A DNA stretch of 64,000 nt from contig JACEVL010000130.1 in assembly GCA_020284085.1 (NCBI GenBank), positions 3,033,908 to 3,097,907 on the forward strand. Direction: 5' to 3'. The translations under genes and the position numbers were made by a program. The stretch is from Aporrectodea caliginosa. Its lineage: Eukaryota > Annelida > Clitellata > Crassiclitellata > Lumbricidae. The notes below the pieces were generated by a model. That model made no database searches and was not told where the DNA came from. It saw only the letters and a list, made by a program, of their open reading frames with translations. Positions 12,101 to 21,775 of the stretch are shown here, piece by piece. Position 1 is the stretch's first letter. Each line of letters starts with the position of its first letter.

Positions 12101-14226
12101 AATTCTCAAATGAAGGGTTCATCGCTGTCTGTGCTAATTTTCAAAATGTAGAATATTGCATTTGCCATATCTGCAACATGATTTGTAAAGACTTTCAATG
12201 AGACCAGCAAAGTTGTGTTCATCGACAATGCCACCATTTTTGCACTCATTGTGGACAGAAATTGGACGCAATCCATATGAAATGTAAGTTTCTCTCAATT
12301 TGACACTCTGCAATGTGTTAATTCAGTCTTCGCTGAACACCAGATCAACATCCTTGTACAGTATACAAACATCAATTTTCTTTTGTATCCACCTTTATTT
12401 TCATCAACTCTGAGAATGAGTCTGCACCAGCAACTACCTCCTTCTTGAGAAACCATATTAATAGGCTGCACAGACAATTAAATAATAACATACCGGGACA
12501 TGTTGTAACGAGCAATGCTGCTGTCTCTGTCGAAAGTTTTAGCAAGACCTTCAGCAGTGTTATATACTCACATTCTGCTCCTATAAAATCATAGACCTCC
12601 TAATCTCTTACACAAAGAAATCACGCCAAAACATGAGTTAAATAATTGATGTGAACAAATTCCCTGAGTGCTGGAGGAATTCCCTGAGTTTCCCTGAGTT
12701 TTCCAGAGTTAAGAAATGCCCTGAGTTTTCCTGATTTCCCTGTTTTCCAGAGTTGTGGCCACCCTGACTAATGCTACTTTCATTATTGTTACTTGAAGAA
12801 GAAGAGCAGTCCCTTAAGCTAGTAGCCCAGAGGCAGCCATGGGTATGAAGCGTTAGTGACTTCATTTTCTCGGCACATGAGGGCAGGTGGCCAATCCTCT
12901 CCCTCACCGTCTCATCTTCCCACCACATTGTAACTTGTCATACCATAAATTAAAGTCTAGAGGTGAAAGGTAGATAGGTTATTACAAAACTATCAACCCT
13001 AAACAATTGCATGAAAACATGATTATTAAAGCAACTGCTTACCTCCTGCTCTTTGCTAGAGCTTCAAATTCTTTTACATGCAGGGCCTGCTTCAGAGAGC
13101 TGCACTGCTGATATCGTCCTTGTCCACCGCTAATGTGCTGCTCAATGGGTGCAGGAATAACGAGATCTAAATTTTCGTATCCACCTCTCCTTGCTTTCCA
13201 CTCCTTTGGTGCAACAATCTGCAGTGCAAAACCCACATATTAAATAACACACTCTAATCATTAACATCACCATGACATGAATGAGACATATTTCATAGAC
13301 TTCACAAAGCAATGATGATACTGATATGAATCTTAAATACTATGCTCATCCTTAAAAGATTAAAGGATAACAAGCATTTACATTCATAAACATCCATCAA
13401 GGTTTCAAAAGGTGAGAAAGCCAGAAGGAATAATTTGTCCTGTAAACAAAGCCACCAATTACTACAGATATATGCATTGTCACTTAGATTGACAACATAG
13501 TCATTAATAGTTCTAGGCTTTTCACACCAAGTGACCATAGACTCATTTCTTGGACATTATGATACTAGTGCTATCGACGTCTTTAGATTAGATAAGCACT
13601 GTTATCAAGTGAAATAAATACAGATAATAAATGTGCAAGTGCAAACCAAAATACTGTTCAACAGTTGTGGGGCGCAATCTTAATCACTTCCACTTAGGTA
13701 GTTACATTTGTTTTATTGTAACACCAAATTGATGCTAAACCAGCACACTAATCACTAGCCCTCATGCACCTATGAGTGTACTAAAGCCAATCATAAAACA
13801 GAATATTTAAAAAGTCACTCAGTACTTAAAAAAATGACCAACCTCCTCAATTAAAAATTGACTGATTTCACTGGCCAACATCTAGAAAATTTTGAACTAA
13901 ATGATCTAAATGGAACAAATCACCTCAAACACAATCAGTGCAGTGTGTGGCATTGTTTCAGTTTACATGCTTGAATTCAACTTTGTTTAACAACAGCAAC
14001 AAGGAATAAACCTGAGGAACTGCTCACCACAATTTCGGTTCATCTCTGCATTGTTTTTTAACATTTATGCCAAATTTTGGCAGGCAAAATTTCTGGATAA
14101 GATTCATACCTTTGCTATTCCAGCCTTGTGAGCTCCTTGTGACTCAATATAATCAACATATTTTTTAAAATCTTTAAATTCCTCCATTGTTGGACGGAAA
14201 GTCATAATTTTTGGAGTGTTAGACAT
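1656..14226 (-). CDS. KDM4: KDM4/JMJD2-type JmjC histone lysine demethylase, complete, 7 coding exons
   Basis: Exons on the minus strand: 14226-14110, 13218-13043, 11100-10742, 10203-10100, 9007-8870, 7935-7736, 6189-1656. All junctions are GT-AG and phases agree, giving 1875 aa. JmjN begins at residue 9 (TFRPTMEEF). The JmjC core holds the Fe(II) ligands H181, E183 (WHTED) and H269 (GYHSGF). N191 and K199, and Y125, match the 2-oxoglutarate and substrate residues of human KDM4A with a constant offset of 7. The four zinc ligands C227, H233, C299 and C301 are also kept. By family, it is a nuclear dioxygenase removing methyl groups from H3K9/H3K36. Unlike vertebrate KDM4A-C, no PHD or Tudor exon is visible. 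The C-terminal 1500 residues include a tandem repeat array found in no KDM4 I know. A lysine/arginine-rich PAPKKARLN near residue 1590 resembles a nuclear localisation signal. Confidence 0.95.
2540..5300 (-). repeat. coding minisatellite: about seven tandem 387/399-bp units in KDM4
   Basis: The marker 'gactggataa' recurs at 2571, 2958, 3357, 3756, 4143, 4530 and 4917, so spacings are 387 or 399 bp (129 or 133 codons, always in frame). Each unit carries, in order, KTVGLSG, a [20 protein letters not shown] basic block, [10 protein letters not shown], a second basic block [15 protein letters not shown] and SSYPVYPQ. Units alternate between QILTNSEE and QM(P/L)(T/A)NNEE versions. The first and third N-terminal units match best, as do the second and fourth, which points to duplication of two-unit blocks. 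Confidence 0.93.
6183..6256 (-). repeat. 37-bp tandem duplication of the exon-7 splice acceptor
   Basis: Copies 6183-6219 and 6220-6256 appear identical. Each contains tttttcag|TCCAGAG on the minus strand, so two equal acceptors lie 37 nt apart. Only the inner one (exon starting 6189) keeps the KDM4 frame; the outer one adds 37 nt and shifts the frame by one base. Confidence 0.88.
6190..7735 (-). other. KDM4 intron 6
   Basis: AT-rich intron between exon 6 (donor after 7736) and exon 7. Apart from the duplicated acceptor and a LINE remnant at 7060-7190, I see nothing recognisable. Confidence 0.6.
7060..7190 (+). mobile_element. LINE reverse-transcriptase C-terminal remnant
   Basis: The plus strand can be read as [20 protein letters not shown], resembling the conserved 'LWN.LP' end found in CR1/L2-like LINE ORF2 proteins. 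It is short and isolated, so it is an old fragment inside KDM4 intron 6. Confidence 0.45.
7736..7935 (-). CDS. KDM4: KDM4 exon 6: end of JmjC and zinc site
   Basis: 200 nt, entered in phase 0 and left with two bases of D365. It begins [20 protein letters not shown], supplying zinc ligands C299 and C301 and the C-terminal helices. The acceptor is cttaacag and the donor gtaagaac. Confidence 0.93.
7936..8869 (-). other. KDM4 intron 5
   Basis: AT-rich intron of 934 bp. No gene or clear repeat was recognised. Confidence 0.6.
8870..9007 (-). CDS. KDM4: KDM4 exon 5: JmjC core with third iron ligand
   Basis: 138 nt, 46 codons, phase 0 at both ends, residues 253-298. It reads [20 protein letters not shown] and then [18 protein letters not shown]269 is the third Fe(II) ligand. 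Methionine 274 stands where vertebrate KDM4 has a histidine after GFN; that residue is not an iron ligand. Confidence 0.95.
9008..10099 (-). other. KDM4 intron 4
   Basis: An intron of 1092 bp. Much of 9290-9715 is a dispersed repeat (separate entry). The rest is AT-rich and unrecognised. Confidence 0.55.
9290..9715 (+). repeat. dispersed retroposon-like repeat
   Basis: The end (9640-9700: 'tctggatactcactatagc', then 'ctcacaaagcgctgcctg') matches the repeat near 330-400 in motif order. The middle ('ccagtggtgattc' and 'ttcgtaatgac') resembles 38490-38565. It is therefore a member of a dispersed family inserted in KDM4 intron 4. Confidence 0.45.
10100..10203 (-). CDS. KDM4: KDM4 exon 4
   Basis: 104 nt; one base of G218 comes from exon 3 and the exon ends in phase 0. 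It reads [20 protein letters not shown], giving zinc ligands C227 and H233, and ends NNSIPFDK before gtaagaag. Confidence 0.94.
10204..10741 (-). other. KDM4 intron 3
   Basis: Intron of 538 bp; no feature recognised apart from its splice sites. Confidence 0.6.
10742..11100 (-). CDS. KDM4: KDM4 exon 3: start of JmjC, iron ligands H181 and E183
   Basis: 359 nt, completing R98 and leaving one base of G218. It contains IYGAD (Y125), [20 protein letters not shown] with Fe ligands H181 and E183, N191, and the KFWYAVP segment with K199. The donor is CTGCAG|gtgagcg. Confidence 0.95.
11593..12766. mobile_element. hAT-like non-autonomous DNA transposon in KDM4 intron 2
   Basis: The ends are inverted copies of CAGGGTGGCCACA (11593-11605 and the complement at 12754-12766). 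They are flanked by a 5-bp direct repeat actaa (11588-11592 and 12767-12771). Just inside both ends lie several copies of 'ccctgagttttcc', typical of subterminal transposase-binding repeats. I see no intact transposase, so it is probably non-autonomous. The CAGGG end and a 5-8 bp duplication fit the hAT superfamily; the exact family is not certain. Confidence 0.75.
13043..13218 (-). CDS. KDM4: KDM4 exon 2
   Basis: 176 nt, residues 40-97 plus two bases of R98. It reads [20 protein letters not shown] and then [20 protein letters not shown], matching the stretch between JmjN and JmjC in KDM4 proteins. The donor is gtaagc and the acceptor ctgcag. Confidence 0.95.
13219..14109 (-). other. KDM4 intron 1
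   Basis: AT-rich intron of 891 bp between the JmjN exon and exon 2; no element recognised. Confidence 0.6.
14110..14226 (-). CDS. KDM4: KDM4 exon 1: start codon and JmjN domain
   Basis: 117 nt, 39 codons: [20 protein letters not shown] and on to AGIAK. The ATG at 14226 is the family's usual start, about seven residues shorter than human KDM4A. A short 5' UTR (14227-14261) runs back to an acceptor (atttcag), so an upstream noncoding exon is expected. Confidence 0.95.
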
Positions 14227-14261
14227 TTCCGATGTTTCTTAATCATACGACCGTCAGCAAA

Positions 14262-16076
14262 CTGAAATATAAAACAGCAAAGTGTGTTAAAAAATGTAGG
14301 AAAACTTTACTGCTGCCAGCAGGTACAGTGCTCTAGGTATTAATCAATCTGAGGATAACATACTGCCAATGAAATTAGCATTTGAGATATTACCATATGG
14401 TTATGGGGTTATTGTATTGCAAAGATGGCAAAGGAGACCTCATTTTGTCTTAATATGTAATTTATCTATCATGTTCAGAAGTCAATAAATCCACATAAAT
14501 TTGGATAAATTGTCCAAATTTCCACATCCAATTTGTCCAGATTGCATTTAGGTGAAGAAATTAGATACTAGTTAAGAATTATTGTACCAAGTACAGCATA
14601 TAATTAAATACAAACACTTCCCTAAGTACATATGTATGTATGCATTTATCTAGGAACTTACTATGACACCTCTTATGTACTTCACTAAAGTGCTCTCTTT
14701 GCCAACCTTAACAATGTAAATGTTAGTCAGTTAGAAAACACGTTACTCCATAAGCAAATGAGGCTTGGATAACTACAAGTGTCACTAATAACAAGCTCCC
14801 GCAGATTCCAACCAATGGATTTCCAGCTGAAGTCAATAGTAGACACCATGTTTGAGTTCCTGGACTACATGGGTGCAGTTAGGGGGGTTTTCTGGGTTCA
14901 ACCCTCCCCCCAGCTAAGTTTCTGGAAAAAAATTTTATAGGCTTTTACATACGAAATACAAAAAACCTTAACTTTTGAGACAATTTTCAATGGAAAACCC
15001 CGTCCGAAATCTTAAAACCCCTTCCGAAATTTTTTTATGGCTACTCCCATGCTGGGCTATGTAGCGTTGCAGAGGAGTGAGGACCTGAATCCCAGAAAGT
15101 GAAGAGAATGCAAACCATATGAGGTGTCTCCAGTATAGTAGGCCTCTGTATCAAACTTGGTTACTCAAGCAAATCATTCCTTTCTCGTTACCTATGTAGG
15201 CAAGGACCTAATTATACACAGGACGGGAAAGTCCTTATGTAACGTCATGTGACTAGTTTTTGGGTGATAATCGGGGATCAGGAAAATATGGTGTCTTATT
15301 TACATAACAAATGTATTCAGTAAATTATATTTATGGAGACAAATTAACAAATAATCATGTTTGTGAAATAAAAAATGCCTGTGGAGATTTAAACCATCAT
15401 ATTTAATATCAGGCAAAACAATTGAAGCACAGCGACATCTGTGGATACGTGTGAAACAGATATATACAGTTTTTTTCCAAGAGTAACCATTCCTCTAAAT
15501 ATAGATTCCCTGTCTAAGGTTACCAGATACATGGATAGCCTAAGGAGGACACAAAAAGCCAGAGTACAAACAAGGATGCATTGAATGTTTCACTCCAGAG
15601 TCAGAGGTCTCCTAAGTAACCAAGAAAAACGAAGTCACATTTCAAAGCTGTATGAAATCAATTGAGGCCTTTCTATCATAATGTTGCAAAGTATTCTTTT
15701 AATCAATAAATTGCACCATCTTGATCATGCACAATATTTCTCTGAGGAGCCAACTCTCTGCCACAGAGATAATATTTGCTATCTCAACCCATTTAATAAC
15801 TAACTGTCAGAGCTTAGACAATTTTTCCTATCTGTTACCTGTAACAAGTTGCGACCTGTCAGCTCGGTAGTGTGAATAAACTAAATTGATTGATTGATCC
15901 TCGTTACCAATAACATACACATAGAACTTCTCACAAAAAACATTCTTCACGCTGTCACAAATAATTTCAATATTCACAAAATTCAGCCTATCACATCTTA
16001 ATGTAACACGCCACGTGACGCAGGCCTGCTATGTCGGGCTTAAATACTCATTAAGGTAAAAGTGTATTTAATTTGT
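14262..16076 (-). other. KDM4 5' UTR intron, proximal part
   Basis: No coding potential seen. Around 14880-15060 there is a degenerate repeat with runs of g and c and 'tgggttcaaccctccccc'. A LINE/SINE-type tail with (ttga)n lies at 15836-15900. Confidence 0.5.
15836..15903 (+). repeat. retroposon 3' tail with (TTGA)n
   Basis: It reads 'aacaagttgcgacctgtcag', then 'gtgaataaac', then tgattgattga. The same unit is found inverted at 34905-35035 and in diverged form at 63030-63095, so this is the 3' end of a dispersed retroposon family. Confidence 0.6.
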
Positions 16077-16309
16077 GGGACGCGCGGTGGTGTAGAGGTA
16101 TGTTCGGTGCCTTGCAGCCGGAGGGTTGCGGGTTCGAATCCACCTCAAGCCGCCGCGTAGGGACCCTGGGCAAGTCCTTCACTCGCAATTGCTCATGCGC
16201 TTCGGCGTGAAACTCCGATTCAGTGTCCGCGCTGTAGTCGGGAGCGCCTCTGAGTAGAAATCTTGAAGAGGCGCTATAACAAGTGCTCATACATACATAC
16301 ATACATACA
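16077..16309 (+). mobile_element. tRNA-derived SINE
   Basis: The 5' part carries a Pol III A-box-like 'tggtgtagaggta' (16088-16100) and a perfect B box ggttcgaatcc (16131-16141), about 40 nt apart. The 3' part ends in 'gggagcgcctctgagtag', then 'cttgaagaggcgctata' and a (cata)n tail. That 3' tail nearly matches the 3' end of the LINE at 20455-21070 (opposite strand), a typical SINE-LINE pairing. The tRNA-like part has no closing acceptor stem, so it is not a tRNA gene. It lies in the KDM4 5' UTR intron. Confidence 0.85.
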
Positions 16310-16519
16310 ATTATTCGCCCGTTGTAGCATTACTATTTTTCATCAAACCAACTTTGGCGAGAATCATTTTAATCAAGTTAATTTTATGCAAATCAGCTTT
16401 CCAACGACTCCTTTCTAATACCTGACTTTCTGCTTTAATACAACATCAGAGTTCAGTGCCACATTAAATACTTATTACAATGACAATAAATGTGATTTGA
16501 AATGTTTTATTATCAAATG

Positions 16520-16690
16520 GAAAGTTGGTTTTAGGGGGTCAGAGCTTTGTGACATCATTTTTCAGGGGGGTGTTACTTTTTGTGACGATTCTGACGAAGT
16601 GTGACAAGGGTGGGAGGGGGGTTAAAAATCGGCCAAAATTGTGTGACGTCATTTATGGACGGCCCCTTCTTCGTTATTTGTGGTCAGAAG
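16520..16690. repeat. degenerate DNA-transposon-like repeat
   Basis: G-rich stretch with 'tgtgacatcatttttcaggg' and 'tgtgacgtcatttatggacg'. The two related 'tgtgac.tcattt' motifs 100 bp apart suggest one end of a decayed element. No matching inverted end was found. Confidence 0.35.
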
Positions 16691-16949
16691 ATTTTAAGAA
16701 GGATGATTTGAAAGTAGATGGATATCGTTGGTGTTTTGTGGATCAGCAAAAGAAAGAAAATGTGGCAGTGGTCTATGTGACAGAATGTATTTCCAGATCT
16801 ATGATGGTACCAAGTCATGGAGCAAGTGCTTCACCAAATCAGCTTATTTTCAAAAGGATTGTCCAAATTCTGTCGTCATAATAATAACACTAAATGTAGT
16901 AATACTACATGTAATTGATTAATAATAAGAAAGACCGATTGTTACATTC

Positions 16950-17065
16950 TGTTGTTACAATCAGCATTTTCTAATCAGCATTTTACCCACCAATCAGCAT
17001 TTTTGTAATCAGCATTTTACCCGTCCCCAATCAGCAAATCAGCATCTTACCCGTGCCCGCCCTAT
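16950..17065 (+). repeat. short tandem repeat of 'aatcagcattttaccc'
   Basis: 'aatcagca(t)tt' occurs about six times, several followed by ttaccc(a/g). It is a degenerate minisatellite without coding value. Confidence 0.6.
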
Positions 17066-17639
17066 CACAATATGTATTTTTCACTTTTATTCAATAAATG
17101 TTTCCCATATGTTTTAAAGCCCATAATGCTGCTGAAATCAGCTGAATATCTTGAAAAGTTAATGAATATGCACAATAAAGCTCTGATCTGATCTAAAGGC
17201 TGATCTGATGCTTATAATAATTCATTTGCGACTGAGGTTTATGAATATTAATTATATCCTTGTACAAGAGTGGGAATCGCAAACACGCGTATGGGTACGT
17301 TACTGCCCATCATTGAACACTGACCTCTATGTATATATATAGTCCATGTAAATTTTACGGGAAGCAATGACAGCACGCGAGAATTCTTAACCACGCCATA
17401 AAACGACGCACCTTGATACTAAATGTTAACACCTTATTTTTATAAACTATACATGCACACTCTGAAATTAATTTGTGACGCTGAAACGATATGCTATAAT
17501 GGACGAATAATCTTGGACGCCCAAACCACAGATTACCAATGAGGTCAACCCTGGTCAATTCAGGTATGGGCCTTAGTCACTTAATACTCTACCGATGATC
17601 GTTATATAAAGTTCCGCAATCGTGAGCGTAGCACCTTAC

Positions 17640-17740
17640 CTCTTTTAAGGTCTGCCTAGTCAAAACAACAAATGCACTAAATAATAAATTAACGAAACTC
17701 ATATAAACAGTCGATGAAAACAAAACCTCAACGATGGCGG
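17640..17740 (-). other. KDM4: candidate noncoding first exon of KDM4
   Basis: A good donor, AAAAGAG|gtaaggtg, ends at 17640 on the minus strand and could join the acceptor at 14262. A TATA-like TATAAATA (17754-17761) lies just upstream, and a 'gtccgccatcgttgag' segment resembles a YY1-type GCCAT initiator. There is no direct transcript evidence, so the 5' limit is approximate. Confidence 0.4.
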
Positions 17741-17753
17741 ACAACAAAGACTG

Positions 17754-17761
17754 TATTTATA
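17754..17761 (-). promoter_or_regulatory. TATA-like box upstream of KDM4
   Basis: Minus-strand TATAAATA about 30 nt before the probable start of the noncoding exon ending at 17640. Position and sequence fit a TATA box, but AT-rich DNA makes chance matches likely. Confidence 0.3.
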
Positions 17762-18134
17762 GATGATAGCCATTCGTTGCGAATACGCTTGTCGAAAGCG
17801 CCACCTAAACACGCAGACACCTGCTGATTAATGAGCACTTCGTGGAATAAGAGCTAACAATGGGAGATCCAAGTCAGATCGGTTGCCCTGAAGACCAGAG
17901 AGAGCTGCAAACTTGAGGCGGGTTTAGATCGAGGAAGATTGTGGCAGGATCAGATGAGCAGAGCTAGGCGGCCTTTTACAGTTTTGTGCTATAGGGGGAA
18001 AAAATGTCTCTCCTTAGGCTACTCATAAAATGAGCTCTTTTTGACGGAAGTGACCATCATGTATTTTGCCGGAATTTGCCGTCCCTTGTAGAATGCCGCT
18101 CTAGGCAGCCGCCTATAATCGCCTTTAGCCTACC

Positions 18135-19606
18135 TAGACCTGGGAGTCACTTTGGTCAGCCAATCTGACCCCACTTGACCCTAAAGTGACTTGAGGTCGA
18201 CTTGAAGTCGACAACTTGGAGTCAAAACGACTTGACCCGACTTAGCGGAAAAACAACCAACTTTCGACTTCAAGTCGACTTCTGACATGGTAATTACGAT
18301 TACGTACGGCTAATAATAAAAAAATGTCATGCCAATTTCCCTGGCAAGCATTAATTTGTTATACTAATGAGTAATGAGATCTCAACACCTGATGAATAAA
18401 ATTGCTTATTAGGCCTATTTTAAGCTGTTTGTGTTTGTGCTTGAACAGTTTTGTAATGCTCTAATGGGGTAACAGAAGAATCTGCGGTGGACCGCGGACT
18501 GGTTGCACTGATAGGCGTGTTATAATGACACAGTTTAATTCTGTTGTCATAATTATTTGGCCACTAACGTCATTCAAATAGCAATGCATGCGTATCATCC
18601 CACAGTACTAGGCCTACCACTCACCGACAATAAAGTCGATCATAATGATTGTCTAATACAACAGTTTTTCCGTCTGCAAATGACTAATGCAGTGCACCAA
18701 AGTAGCGCCCAACGATCGATTGATTAGTATGAGATCCAGATTTCTTTGGGTCGAATTCACTGACGACTAAAAGTTCATTGATTTGCGCGCGTTCAGCTCT
18801 TGATAAGGCAGACGTGCTAACATTTATATTAACAATTCACCAGTTTTATTAAATATACGTGTGACGCTTTAACATATAATAAATCATGATATAGATAAAT
18901 CGACACCGATAAAAAAATAAGTATGCCTAAGTAACTGTTTAGCCCAACCGACGCAACCGGCGTCGATAATACAAAATAATATCGCAGTACTGTTCTGCGT
19001 TTCTTACTCTTTCAAATGAGATGAAAATCAACTTTTATCTACTACACTTCAATTCAATATAGGCCTATATCGTCAACATAAATCAACTATATATATATAT
19101 TTCTTAACACTTCACTCTCAATATACAGCTCTATCTACTGTATTAGGACAACTGCATTATTCAAATCGACTGTAATCAGCAATTTCTAACCTTTCCCGCG
19201 CTATTAGCACGTGCTCATTGCAAGCTATATTCAATCAATGTTTACATAAGACAAGCGGCGCTGACCGCCCGCTCAACTAGATCATGTTTATACTTATATT
19301 ATTTATATACAGGTGTATTGTCATGACACAACCCTAACAAACTATAGGTCGTAAATATGCTTGTTCACACTAAAAACAACTGCTTAAACGCCGTCGTGGC
19401 CTCACGATCATTAGTGTGGCGAGATAAATTTAGATTTGTTTGTGTCCCAAGTCGGTTTAAGTCGACTTCTGTAGAAAACAACTTGAGGTTACTTTTCAGT
19501 ACAAATTCGACTTGGGGGTCAGTTGCGCTAAGCAGAAACGACTCGACTCGACTTGGGATGCCCAAGTCGACTGGGGTCGACTTATTGGGGTCGACTCCCA
19601 GGTCTA
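18135..19606. mobile_element. hAT-like non-autonomous transposon with 8-bp target duplication
   Basis: Both ends are inverted copies of TAGACCTGGGAGTC. They are flanked by the perfect 8-bp direct repeat agcctacc (18127-18134 and 19607-19614), the hallmark of hAT insertion. The outer 170 bp on each side are full of GTCGACTT/AAGTCGAC motifs in both orientations, probable subterminal binding sites. No transposase reading frame is visible in the 1472 bp, so it is non-autonomous. Confidence 0.88.
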
Positions 19607-19614
19607 AGCCTACC

Positions 19615-20109
19615 TAAAACCGGCACTGCTTGCGAAGATGCAATACAAATAAACAATTAAGGTTTCCCTAGATCTGACTATATTTGGCTTATTAAAGCTC
19701 GTCATTTTCCCTTACGACTATTACCCTATAGCCTAACCAAAGATGGTAGAGTCGTAGATCTTTGCTATAACTCTTCCTCCTCTATGTTCCCCTTGATATA
19801 CAAATAAACTTATCTCATTCAATTCTTGGCTTGTACATAGGCCTGTGAATTTTTGTTTGCTTGTTTGAATGTATTAAGCTTGCCATGTAGGCCTACGGTA
19901 GCTTCTCCGATCACATCACCCATCACTCTCGTGAAAGTCTCGCTCTTGCTTCATGCATATCAGTGACCTTCGATATCATGCTGCAGTGACCTTCGCAGAA
20001 TCCGCCCTATGCTAGACTTCAAAACTGCATAGATCTAAAATCGCTATATCTATCGTTTACGCTAAATTAGATTGCCTGGTAGGCCTACTGCAATTCTCTC
20101 TTCCTCAGC
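19615..20109. other. intergenic DNA, nothing recognised
   Basis: No reading frame or clear repeat; contains several TAGGCCTA octamers. Confidence 0.5.
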
Positions 20110-20265
20110 ATAGATAGGCTTATCACCCAAATGAACCGCCTCCAAGCTATTCAGAATGCCCTCGCCCGTGCTGTCACCAAAACCCCCGAATACCACCACA
20201 TCACATGTGCACTCTCCTCAAATCACTCCAAAAATGTCTGAACGAATAGAATGTAAAGTTAAACA
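20110..20265 (+). mobile_element. LINE reverse-transcriptase fragment
   Basis: The plus strand reads QMNRLQAIQNALARAVTKTP followed by EYHHITCALSSNH, then frame-shifted ERIECKV. This resembles the region downstream of the RT catalytic core in CR1/L2-like LINEs ('LQ..QNAAARLV'). It is short, interrupted and certainly inactive. Confidence 0.65.
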
Positions 20266-20454
20266 GAAATCTATAACAGAAAACTATGTCAGAAAATTAT
20301 TATTATAATTCGTTTATTTTTGGCACACAAAAACAGCTGACACACCGCAACTGATTAGGCTACATCTAGTTCAAAAGAATAATAGGCCTAATAAAGATAG
20401 AGATCAAAATATAAAACTAATGTTAACAATTAAGAAGGTTCAGGAGATTCATTC

Positions 20455-21070
20455 ATTCATTCATTCATTCATTCATTCAAAACATTTATATAGCGCCTCT
20501 TCAAGAAACTACTCAGAAGCGCTCCCGGCCCAGCCACGACTAAAGAAAAAGACTTGAGGTACTTGTAGAACCCTGCCGGTTGGCTCACAAGTAAAGAGCG
20601 GAGCTTAAGCGGGAGGTCATTCCAGGTGGAAGGTCCCACAACCGAAAAAGCACGGCGCCGTTATGGGGACAGAGTACCTACGAGGGCCGGATTGGGGGGG
20701 GGACAGCAGGGCTTAAGTCAAAACTTTGGGGGGGACTGTCCCCTCTATCCCCCCATGATTTACGCCACTGGGAACTAGGAGCTCACCCCTCGTCGTAGAA
20801 CGAAGCGCCCGACGCGCTGCAACGTCGGACACTGGGCGGCAAAGATCACGCAAGTAAGATGGAGCACAGCCAAGAACGCAGCGAGAAACTAGAGCAGCAG
20901 TGCGGTATGAGATCCGCTGAGAGATAGGCAGCCAGTGCAACACATCACGTATGTATGCAGAGACAGGAGAGAACTTAGGTAGTCGTCCAATGAGACGAGC
21001 AGCCGAGCGTAGAACTCGATCTAGTCGCCCCAGAACCCCAAGAGGAAGGCCAGAGATGGAATTAGTGTTA
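20455..21070 (-). mobile_element. 5'-truncated LINE with 3' hairpin tail and (GAAT)n
   Basis: On the minus strand the piece from about 21060 reads RLDRVLRSAARLIGRLPKFS, then LHWLPISQRISYRTAALVSR, then CAPSYLRDLCRPVSD: the C-terminal region of a CR1/L2-like LINE ORF2. After a small insertion near 20680-20770 (g/c runs), it resumes with RRAFSVVGPSTWNDLPLKLR. The 3' end carries 'gggagcgcttctgagtag', 'cttgaagaggcgctata' and a GAATGAATG tail. That terminal hairpin is shared with the SINE at 16077-16309. Confidence 0.8.
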
Positions 21071-21435
21071 ACTGGTACATTTTGACAAAGACTCTCATAT
21101 TATTGGTAGGCTACCAATTTCCGGTAAAGGAAACGAGGAATATAATTTCTATTGTCCTTAAAAGGTAGTAGGCCTACAAAAGCCCTACATATATAATCAT
21201 GAGGTCGAGGCCGCATTATATGGCGCCGTAACAAAAGCGCTCAGGACAGAAGCGCGTCGACATATGCGCGCAATTGTAACAACCCCGACAAAAACGTGCA
21301 AGACAAAAAGCGCGCAGATATAGGCTAACATATAACGTACCGCGTAACTTGATAGGTTGGCTACTACAATTATAGACCCATGCATGCAAGTTTGCAAGGG
21401 AAAAGAAATTAGCTCCCAAGTCTTGCTCAAATAAA

Positions 21436-21655
21436 AGTTGGATAGGGGCCTAGATGAAATTTTTTGCTTAAATAGAAGTTGGATTGACGAAAATAATTCT
21501 TGCCTAAATACAAGTTGGATTAATGAGAATAATTCTTGCTTAAATAGAAGTTGGGTTGATGAAATTAATTTTTGTGAAAGCAGAAGTTGGATTGAAAAAA
21601 ATAGTGTCTTGTTAAACTATAGAAGTTGGATTGATGAAAATAACTTGGCGTTTGT
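21436..21655 (+). repeat. about six copies of a ~39-bp tandem repeat
   Basis: The unit 'agaagttggattgatgaaaa' followed by taattcttgcttaaat recurs six times with substitutions. One frame gives (R/T)SWI(D/N)ENNSCLN, but this is a by-product of the 39-bp period inside a foldback element, not a credible protein. Confidence 0.8.
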
Positions 21656-21689
21656 AAGTGGAAAAAGCTCCGTCAGAACGTGTGAACTG

Positions 21690-21775
21690 TTTCATTGTAT
21701 TGTATTGTATTTAAACATCTATAAAGCGCCTCTCACAGTGAACACCAATCAGAGGCGCTCATTGGACCGCAGATA
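21690..21775 (-). repeat. retroposon tail (TATTG)n plus hairpin
   Basis: 'tgtattgtattgtattt', then 'tctataaagcgcctctcaca' and 'caatcagaggcgctc'. Almost the same block occurs at 32105-32180. It belongs to the AGCGCCTCT...AGAGGCGCT tail family. Confidence 0.65.

Noticed and set aside
16077..16141. Possible tRNA gene
   Set aside because: A and B boxes are present but the acceptor stem does not pair, and the sequence continues into a SINE body with a LINE-type tail.
20713..20943. A host gene on the minus strand
   Set aside because: The peptide is a LINE ORF2 C-terminal segment followed by a LINE 3' tail.
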